A stretch of 64,000 nt of DNA from VRUE01 sp963774555 (GTDB lineage: Bacteria; Actinomycetota; Thermoleophilia; Solirubrobacterales; 70-9), in the NCBI GenBank assembly GCA_963774555.1, contig CAVZFL010000002.1:372001-436000 (forward strand). The letters are read 5' to 3'. Below the pieces are notes generated by a model that had not been told where the DNA came from, searched no databases, and was given only the letters and a program-made list of their open reading frames with translations. Positions 45,404 through 53,115 of the stretch are shown here, piece after piece. Each line of letters begins with the position of its first letter. The first letter of the stretch is position 1. A program made the translations under genes and the position numbers.

Positions 45404-46183
45404 CTAGACGTGTTGGACGTGCCCAAGCGGCATCTGCAGAAACCGGGTTCCCAGTGCTCGAAATGAATCGACGTCACCGGTGCAGATGAAGTGATAGGAG
45501 CCTTCGCCGTCCCGTGTGCGCGCCAAGCCATCGCGCTCGAGCGTGCGCTGAACGCTGGCGGCGACCGCATGTCCTCCGCTGACCAGGCGCACGTCGCGGC
45601 CGAGGATGCGTTGTAGCATCGGCGCCACCAGCGGGTAGTGGGTGCAGCCGAGGATCAGGGTGTCGACCCCCGCTCGCTTCAGCGGGGTGCAGTACCCCCG
45701 CGCCATCTCGAGCACCTGCTCGTCGAAGGCCGAGCCGTCCTGGATGAAGGGGGCAAGGTCGGGCGCCTCGACTTCTGTCACCTCTAGCGCGCGCCCTTGG
45801 GCTTCGAGCGCACGCCGGTAGGAGCCGCTCTGCACCGTGTTCGGCGTCGCCAGCACTCCAACCCGCTGGTTGTCGCTGATCGCGGCGGCTATCTCGGCCT
45901 GCGGCTCGACCACCGGGACGACCTCCACCCCGTGCTCATTGGCCACCTCGCGGGCAACGTCCTCGCCGATCGCCGTCGCCGTGTTGCAGGCGATCACCAG
46001 CAGCTTCGCCCGGCCACCCAGCAGCAGCTCGGCGATCGAGCGGATCCGCGCCCGCAGCGCGTCGGTGTCCTTGGTCCCGTAGGGAAACCAGGCCGTGTCG
46101 CCCAGATAGACGAAGTCCTCCTCGGGCAGCGAGACAAGGCACTCATGCAGGACGGTGAGCCCCCCCACCCCCGAGTCGAACAT
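45404..46183 (-). CDS. murI: glutamate racemase
   Basis: About 259 aa. Makes D-glutamate for peptidoglycan. MFDSGVGGLTVLHECLVSLP carries the catalytic-site Asp-Ser; VYLGDTAWFPYGTKD; first catalytic Cys in LLVIACNTATAIGED; VVPVVEPQAEIAAA; second Cys in TLILGCTHYPLVAPML. Start: ATG 46183 begins directly at the barrel strand and could be slightly short; no better start exists before the upstream stop at 46231. Its 3' end abuts the convergent Cys-rich copy 4. Confidence 0.92.
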   Translation of the reverse strand: MFDSGVGGLTVLHECLVSLPEEDFVYLGDTAWFPYGTKDTDALRARIRSIAELLLGGRAKLLVIACNTATAIGEDVAREVANEHGVEVVPVVEPQAEIAAAISDNQRVGVLATPNTVQSGSYRRALEAQGRALEVTEVEAPDLAPFIQDGSAFDEQVLEMARGYCTPLKRAGVDTLILGCTHYPLVAPMLQRILGRDVRLVSGGHAVAASVQRTLERDGLARTRDGEGSYHFICTGDVDSFRALGTRFLQMPLGHVQHV

Positions 46184-46230
46184 CGCGATCGGCAGCGATG
46201 CGTCGAGCTGTGCGTCGGCGGCGGGCAGAG

Positions 46231-46722
46231 TCAGGGCTGAACGACCATGAAGAAGATCGTGATCGCGACGATCGCCCCGGCTATTTTGCCACCGGTCTCC
46301 AGCTTCTTGGAGACCGCCTCGTACTCGGGGCTGAGCGCATCCCCCGACCCAAGGTCCCGCTCCGCCAGCTCCAAGGCCGCCTTGGTATTCGGCCGGAAGA
46401 ACCCGTGTGCCATGCCGAAGAGCACGACGATCGCTACGAAGCCAACGCTCACCCACGACTCGCTCGCGGAGATTTCAGCGTCGATCAGCATGTAGATGCC
46501 GGCAAGCAGAATGACGATCAGGCCCGGACTGACCAGAAAGCGATCGACCTTGAGAATCCCCCGCAGAACCGTCGGCACGCTGCGCGGATCGCTTTCCTCG
46601 GCCGTGCCGATGAAGAAGGCGAATCCGTAGGTCGGCCCGAAGGCCAGCACCACGGCGAGCACGTGGATGAAGAGGCCGACGCTGAAGCCGGTGATCGTCC
46701 CAAGGAGCATCGCGGGAAACAT
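46231..46722 (-). CDS. DUF2269-type integral membrane protein
   Basis: 163 aa with four hydrophobic segments (FSVGLFIHVLAVVLAFGPTY, FLVSPGLIVILLAGIYMLI, WVSVGFVAIVVLFGMAHGFF and GKIAGAIVAITIFFMVV). The pattern H-V…AFGPT…R…SPGL..L..GIY fits the predicted membrane family DUF2269. No biochemical role is known. It stands between prmA and murI on the same strand and may be co-transcribed with murI (47 bp gap). Confidence 0.72.
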   Translation of the reverse strand: MFPAMLLGTITGFSVGLFIHVLAVVLAFGPTYGFAFFIGTAEESDPRSVPTVLRGILKVDRFLVSPGLIVILLAGIYMLIDAEISASESWVSVGFVAIVVLFGMAHGFFRPNTKAALELAERDLGSGDALSPEYEAVSKKLETGGKIAGAIVAITIFFMVVQP

Positions 46723-46761
46723 ATCGGTGCGTACGGCGGCATGTGTGGCGCGTTACCCCGT

Positions 46762-47661
46762 CTATACCAGCGGAAAGTCGCCACACCGCCGGAGCAGGAG
46801 TGCGGCCCAGTCGCCGTCCAGGCGCCGGTCCGTCTCTTGGAGGCCCGTCGGGGCAAAGGCCGCCGCGGTCCCATCGAGCTCGCTCGGGAGCAGGCCGGAG
46901 AGGATCAGGGTTGAGGGAGCGGGGAGAGGGTCTCCCGGAGCAACAGCGGGGAGGCTCCGAGAGACCCTCTCCCCGCTCCCTGAATCGTCCGCTAGCTGAC
47001 TGGCTACCACCTTGAGTACGGGAGCTGTCATGTTGGCGACCGTCGTCGCAGCTAGATCAGGAAGCCCCTCGCGCAGGTTGCGCCGTTCGACCTCGAGCTC
47101 GACGCCGTTCGCACCTGCGTTCGCAGTCGCCGCCTCGACGGCGGGCTGCTCGTGGTCGTAGCCGCGGACCGGGGCCCAGCCGAGCTTTGCTGCCGCTATC
47201 GCAAGGACGCCGGAGCCGGTGCCAAGGTCGGTTAGGGGTCCGTGAGCTTCTCCTGTCTCGACCAGCCCCAGCAGGAACTCCAGGCAGAGCCTTGTGGTTG
47301 GGTGGGCTCCCGTGCCGAAGGCGCGGCCGGGGTCGACGACGAGGTCGACGGTACCCGGGCGGGGCTCCTCCCAGGAGGGGCGCAGCCAGAGGCGGCCGCC
47401 GACCAGGAGGGGCTTGTGGAAGTCCTGCCAGCGGTCTGCCCAGTCGTCGGGGACCTCGGTCGCAACCACCTCGACCAGGCCGTCGCCTGCCGCGACCTCG
47501 ATCTCACCCAGCTCCGGCAGCTCACCCTCGCCGCCGTAGATCGCGTACTCGACGTAGCCGGGCCCCCGTTCCTCCTCGACGCCGTTGGGCGCCAGCACGG
47601 TCAGCTCGGCGAGGACGATCTCGGCCTGCTCGGGCTTGCAGCGGACTGCGAGGCGGATCAA
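46762..47661 (-). CDS. prmA: ribosomal protein L11 methyltransferase, with palindromic insert
   Basis: 299 aa. SAM-dependent methylation of L11. SAM site LTDLGTGSGVLAIAAAKLG; other marks WADRWQDFHKPLLVGGRLWL, VVDPGRAFGTGAHPTTRLCL, RGYDHEQPAVEAATANAGAN and TLILSGLLPSELDG. Start TTG 47661 overlaps the dnaJ stop (TTGA). Residues about 226-249 (SGSGERVSRSLPAVAPGDPL and neighbours) are encoded by a 68-bp near-perfect hairpin and look like an in-frame insertion between the NMTAPVLKVVASQL helix and the TLILSGLL strand. The catalytic core is otherwise normal. Confidence 0.9.
   Translation of the reverse strand: MIRLAVRCKPEQAEIVLAELTVLAPNGVEEERGPGYVEYAIYGGEGELPELGEIEVAAGDGLVEVVATEVPDDWADRWQDFHKPLLVGGRLWLRPSWEEPRPGTVDLVVDPGRAFGTGAHPTTRLCLEFLLGLVETGEAHGPLTDLGTGSGVLAIAAAKLGWAPVRGYDHEQPAVEAATANAGANGVELEVERRNLREGLPDLAATTVANMTAPVLKVVASQLADDSGSGERVSRSLPAVAPGDPLPAPSTLILSGLLPSELDGTAAAFAPTGLQETDRRLDGDWAALLLRRCGDFPLV
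46915..46982. repeat. in-frame palindromic element inside prmA
   Basis: The arms are 21 bp and exactly complementary (46915-46935, agggagcggggagagggtct plus c; 46962-46982). There is a further inner stem (cggagc / gctccg). Frame and protein continue through it. Confidence 0.85.
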
Positions 47662-48326
47662 CCGAAGGCCCGGCGCATGCGCGAGAAGAATCCGTCGTCG
47701 TCACCCTGGCCCCGCAGGTTGCGCGGCTCCAGCGACTCCTCGAGCTTCTCGGCCAGCTCGCGCTGCTCCTCGGAGAGATCGGTGGGCACGATCACGTGGA
47801 TGACAATGCGCAGATCGCCCGGCGGCCCACCGCCCGAGCCCGGCAGGCCGTGGCCGCGCAGGGCAAACTGGGTGCCGTGCTGGACGCCGGGCGGCAGCTC
47901 GATCTCCCGCTCGCCCTCGTGGCTGGGGATTTGAATGGCCACCCCCAACATGGCCTGCGGGGCCGAGATCTCGACCGCGTGCATCAAGTCCTGACCCCGC
48001 ATCGGCCCGCGCCGCACCTCGAAACCGAAGGCACCGCCGAACACCGCCTGGAAGATGTCCTCGACCGAGCCGAAGCCCGCCCCGCCCGGCGGGAAGCCGC
48101 CCGAGCGCAGGCCGTCGTGGCCGAAGCGGTCGTAGGTCTGTCGCTGCTCGGGGTCGGAGAGGACCTCGTAGGCCTCGGCCGCGGCCTTGAATTTCTCCTC
48201 GGCCTCGGGGTCGTGGGCGTTGACGTCGGGATGCAGCTCGCGCGCCAGCTTGCGGAACGCGCGCTTGACCTCAGCCTCGGAGGCGCCGCGCTGGACGCCG
48301 AGGGTCTCGTAGTAGTCGCGGGGCAT
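47658..48326 (-). CDS. dnaJ: DnaJ-type co-chaperone lacking the zinc-finger domain
   Basis: 222 aa. The J-domain has the HPD motif (KLARELHPDVNAHDPEAEEK). A short G/F stretch (GLRSGGFPPGGAGFGSVEDI) leads straight into the C-terminal substrate domain (PMRGQDLMHAVEISAPQAML; IELPPGVQHGTQFALRGHGL). None of the CxxCxGxG repeats is present, so this is a DnaJ/CbpA-like type II protein, much shorter than the ~370 aa norm. In related genomes dnaJ follows hrcA directly; here Cys-rich copy 5 separates them. It is coupled to prmA. Confidence 0.9.
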   Translation of the reverse strand: MPRDYYETLGVQRGASEAEVKRAFRKLARELHPDVNAHDPEAEEKFKAAAEAYEVLSDPEQRQTYDRFGHDGLRSGGFPPGGAGFGSVEDIFQAVFGGAFGFEVRRGPMRGQDLMHAVEISAPQAMLGVAIQIPSHEGEREIELPPGVQHGTQFALRGHGLPGSGGGPPGDLRIVIHVIVPTDLSEEQRELAEKLEESLEPRNLRGQGDDDGFFSRMRRAFG

Positions 48327-48441
48327 CCGCAGGGATTCTAGAGACGGGGCTCGAAGGCGTTGTCGGGGACCGGCCCCGGTGACCGGCCCCCTCCCCTTTC
48401 TCTAAGCCCTATTGCCACCTACACGTGCGGCAGGGGCTTGG

Positions 48442-49161
48442 CTATAACTGTTCTAAGGCCAAATAGAATAAGCGCGTTCCGCCGTCGGCATGCCTGTGCG
48501 CTAAGACCTGAACGTAGTCGCCTTTCCATTCTCCGTTCGCGGGACAGAGTGCGTTGCTTCCGGCCGCCTTGGTGAGCGTCCTATTAATTAAGACAACGTC
48601 CTTGGTTTTGTTGGGCCAATCGTTGTGTTCCATCGCGTCGCGGTCGATCGGTGCTTTGAATTCACCGGTCGTGTACACGCATGTGATGCCAAATGGACAG
48701 CCTAACAGTGTGAAAGTCACATTTTCCAATTTGAAAGAGAACACGTCGAGAGCTTCCACTTCGAATCGAGCGCCAACGGGCAAGGCTGCATGAACGCCTT
48801 TGGTGCATACCGAACAGCCTTCGCCTAAGGTTGGCTCAGGTAATTTGCCAAATACTATTTCGGTGACAGTGACAGTGAGCGAGGGACCCATTTCCGTTCC
48901 GAGCAGACCGTTGATCAGACCGTCTTCGCATTCGACGGTCCCGACGCCCCCAAGGACGATTTTGGGAGCTTTCGCTAAGCCGCTGATTTCGGAACCCTGT
49001 TCGAAGTACTTTTTTTCCGGGCATAAGCCACTGAGTACGACTAATTCTTCGCAGAGCACGATTTCTTTGTCGGCTTCTGCGAAAGCCGTGCTGCTACCGG
49101 CGAACGCCATTGCGACAAACGCGGCGGCGGTCGCGAGGCCGAGGACCTTGCTGAATTGCAT
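48442..49161 (-). CDS. Cys-rich secreted family protein, copy 5 (TTA-codon family)
   Basis: 239 aa, the most divergent copy. ATG 49161 behind GGAGGGAG. Signal peptide MQFSKVLGLATAAAFVAMAF in GC-rich codons. The eight cysteines are kept: LCEELVV, LCPEKK, ECEDG, GCSVC, LLGCPFGITC, ALCPANGEW. TTA codons at 49042, 49024, 48976, 48841, 48826, 48703, 48589 and 48454 hit the same seven alignment positions as in the other copies. It sits between hrcA and dnaJ, splitting a normally contiguous pair, with its own promoter. Function unknown. Confidence 0.86.
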   Translation of the reverse strand: MQFSKVLGLATAAAFVAMAFAGSSTAFAEADKEIVLCEELVVLSGLCPEKKYFEQGSEISGLAKAPKIVLGGVGTVECEDGLINGLLGTEMGPSLTVTVTEIVFGKLPEPTLGEGCSVCTKGVHAALPVGARFEVEALDVFSFKLENVTFTLLGCPFGITCVYTTGEFKAPIDRDAMEHNDWPNKTKDVVLINRTLTKAAGSNALCPANGEWKGDYVQVLAHRHADGGTRLFYLALEQL

Positions 49162-49179
49162 CTTGTCTCCCTCCGTGGG

Positions 49180-49200
49180 CCCGGGCCGGATGGGCCCGGG
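49180..49200 (-). other. 5' UTR hairpin of Cys-rich copy 5
   Basis: Perfect 8-bp stem (cccgggcc / ggcccggg) with a 5-nt loop, just upstream of the ribosome site of the 49161 start. Comparable in place to the leader hairpin of copy 3. Confidence 0.5.
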
Positions 49201-49240
49201 TCAGGTTGCAGGGCGCGGACTGATTCCACGCCTCGCGATA

Positions 49241-49269
49241 CCCCTAACACACCCGGGCCTTTAAGACAA
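49241..49269 (-). promoter_or_regulatory. promoter of Cys-rich copy 5
   Basis: TTGTCT (49264-49269), 17 bp, TAGGGG (49241-49246) on the minus strand, starting 8 bp before the hrcA stop. Weaker match, but the same spacing and TAG-type -10 as the other copies. Confidence 0.5.
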
Positions 49270-49276
49270 GATTTCT

Positions 49277-50300
49277 TTAGCAGTCGTAGACGCTCTCGCA
49301 GTAGCGCGAGAGCTCGCGGGCGGCACCGCGCACCGAGGCGATCGCCGTCGCGTAGTCCATTCGCAGCGGGCCGACGACGCCGACCGCGCCGAGGTTGCGG
49401 TGCGCGAGCCCGTAGTTGGCGCCGACCACGCTCACCGTGCGCAGCGCCGGCTGCGGGTTCTCGCCCCCGATCCAGAGAAAGACCGAGCGCTGGTCCAGCG
49501 CCGAGCGCAGCATCCCGAGCAGGCTCGCGCGCTCCTCGAGCGCGGTCATCAGCCTGTCCACCGGCGGCAGGTCGGCCGAGTGCGCCTCGGAGAGCAGCCG
49601 TGCGGCACCCTCGGTGTAGAGCGTGTCGGCGCTCTCCTCCTCTTCGAGCTCGGTGAAGGCGGCGCCGAGGACGGCGATGAACTCGGCCTCCGCCGGCCCC
49701 AGATTCGGATCGGCGAGCCGGCCGGCGATCATCCGTGCGCCCAGGCCCATCCCGGCGAGCGACTCGTTCAGGTAACTCGACGCCCACTCGACCAGACCCG
49801 GGTCGACGGTGCCGGGGAAATCGAAGGTCCGCTTCGCGACAGCGCCGTTGGAGGCGATCGCCACCACCATCACCCGGCCCGGCTGCAGGCGCAGCACCTC
49901 GACCCGGTGAATCGTCGCCGCCACCGTCTCCGGTGGCGCCGTGACCACCGCCATCAGATCGGTCACCTGCGCCAGCGCCGTCGTCGTCTCCCGCATAGCC
50001 ACGTCGATCTCCCGCCGCAGCTCAAGCTCCACCCCGCTCTCAACCGGAAGCGACCTCGCCGCCAACAGCGAATCGACGTGACTCCTGTACCCGAGCTCGG
50101 TCGGCACCCTCCCTGCGGAGGTATGCGGGTGCGTCAAGTACCCAGCAGCCTCGAGCGCCGCCAGCTCCGCCCGCACAGTAGATGCCCCCGCCTCGACCTC
50201 CCGGCTGCTCAGCAATCTCTTTCGAAGGCACCGGCTTGCCCGACGCCAGGTATGCGTCGACGACCAGCTTGAGGATCAACTCTTGCCGAGACGAAAGCAC
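49277..50300 (-). CDS. hrcA: heat-inducible transcription repressor HrcA (one frameshift)
   Basis: About 340 aa. Represses heat-shock genes through CIRCE operators. Start GTG 50300 (VLSSRQELILKLVVDAYLAS, winged helix); after a one-base shift near 50210 it continues EAGASTVRAELAALEAAGYL, THPHTSAGRVPTELGYRSHV and the dimer/inserted domains, to VGVVGPLRMDYATAIASVRG and the C-terminus SRYCESVYDC. No CIRCE (ttagcactc-N9-gagtgctaa) is visible before hrcA or dnaJ in this window, so its targets lie elsewhere. Normally followed by dnaJ; here copy 5 intervenes. Confidence 0.92.
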
Positions 50301-50343
50301 GCTGCGAAGTCTAAGAGGAGCGCCGGGTGGGCCTCCCCCACGC

Positions 50344-50736
50344 CTACACCCGAACTTCCGCCTCGGCGTTGCGAATCGTTTGGTTGTCGCCCTGAGCGGC
50401 AACTATGTCGATCGTGAGCTTGCCGTTCTCGGCTGCCTTGACCATGCCCGTTACCGCGATCTCGGTCTCGGGAGCACCCATGCCGCGGAATTGCACGGAG
50501 AGGCGCTTCAGCCTGCCGGGGTCGCCGTCGGCGACGTCCGTGGCGGCGCGAGCCACCAGCCCCATCATGTAGAGGCCGTGCAGGATCGAGTTGGGAAGCC
50601 CGACCGCCTTGGCGAACTCTGGGTCAATGTGGATCGGGTTGAAATCCCCCGAGGCGCCCGCGTAGCGGTGCGGGAGGTACTTGTCGGGCGTGACCTTCAG
50701 CTCGGGGATCGTGTCGCCGACGTTCAGCTCAGCCAT
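50344..50736 (-). CDS. MaoC-type (R)-hydroxyacyl dehydratase, HadB-like subunit
   Basis: 130 aa hot-dog protein with the hydratase 2 motif: YAGASGDFNPIHIDPEFAKA (Asp and His of the catalytic dyad), then SILHGLYMMGLVARA. It pairs with the 50738 gene, which has the same fold without the motif. The pair resembles mycobacterial HadA/HadB, which form heterodimeric 3-hydroxyacyl-ACP dehydratases in fatty-acid elongation. The genes are 1 bp apart. The precise chain-length role is unknown. Confidence 0.85.
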   Translation of the reverse strand: MAELNVGDTIPELKVTPDKYLPHRYAGASGDFNPIHIDPEFAKAVGLPNSILHGLYMMGLVARAATDVADGDPGRLKRLSVQFRGMGAPETEIAVTGMVKAAENGKLTIDIVAAQGDNQTIRNAEAEVRV

Positions 50737-50737
50737 C

Positions 50738-51178
50738 TCAGATTCCCCTCACGATCAGAGTCCAGGTCCCCTTGGCGACCTGGTCCCCGTTCTGGTTGAC
50801 CGAGTTCGACTCGAAGATGTAGAAGCCCTTGCCGTCTTTCTCGGAGATGTCCTTGCAGGTGGCGGTCGTCGTGATCTCATCGCCGGAACAGGCTGGCTCG
50901 CCCCACTCGAACTCCTGCCCACCGTGCACCATCGCGGCGAAGTTCATCGCCACGTCGGGGTCGAACATTGCCGGCGCCATCGCCGGCGAGCTGTAGACAA
51001 CCGCGAACATCGGCGGCGCGACGACGTCGCGGTAGCCGGCCGCCTTGGCGGCCTCACGGTCGAAGTAGACCGGGTTATCGAGCCCAATCACCGTCGCATA
51101 CTCGCGGATCTTCTCCTTGCCCACCTCATAGGTCGTGGCGGGCCACTCCTTGCCAATAGCTTCTGTCTTGATGCTCAT
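50738..51178 (-). CDS. MaoC N-terminal-type dehydratase, HadA-like subunit
   Basis: 146 aa. Starts MSIKTEAIGKEWPATTYEVG and shows the FAS1-like MaoC N-domain pattern: EKIREYATVIGLDNPVYFDR, DVVAPPMFAVVYSSPAM, MVHGGQEFEWGEPACSGDEI and SNSVNQNGDQVAKGTWTLIV. The catalytic D-x-N-x-x-H is missing, as expected of the non-catalytic partner. First gene of the two-gene unit with the 50344 gene; hairpin H3 lies upstream, after lepA. Confidence 0.83.
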   Translation of the reverse strand: MSIKTEAIGKEWPATTYEVGKEKIREYATVIGLDNPVYFDREAAKAAGYRDVVAPPMFAVVYSSPAMAPAMFDPDVAMNFAAMVHGGQEFEWGEPACSGDEITTTATCKDISEKDGKGFYIFESNSVNQNGDQVAKGTWTLIVRGI

Positions 51179-51208
51179 AGCGGCGGCAGTCTAGACGGAC
51201 CGAAGCAA

Positions 51209-51284
51209 AGGCGGTCGGGCACCCTTCCCAAAACACTCCAGCGAGGCTCCTGCCGAGCGTTTTGGGAGGGGTGCCCGACCGCCT
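51209..51284. repeat. long hairpin element H3, after lepA
   Basis: Inverted repeat with ~30-bp arms (aggcggtcgggcaccc … gggtgcccgaccgcct; core cttcccaaaacactc / gagcgttttgggagg). It abuts the lepA stop at 51285. The loop (agcgaggctcctgcc) equals the reverse complement of the H1 loop, so H1 and H3 are copies of one element in opposite orientation. Confidence 0.8.
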
Positions 51285-53078
<1,794 letters not shown>

Positions 53079-53115
53079 CGGCGGGGCAAGTATGGCGAGT
53101 GGCGCACGAGAGCCG

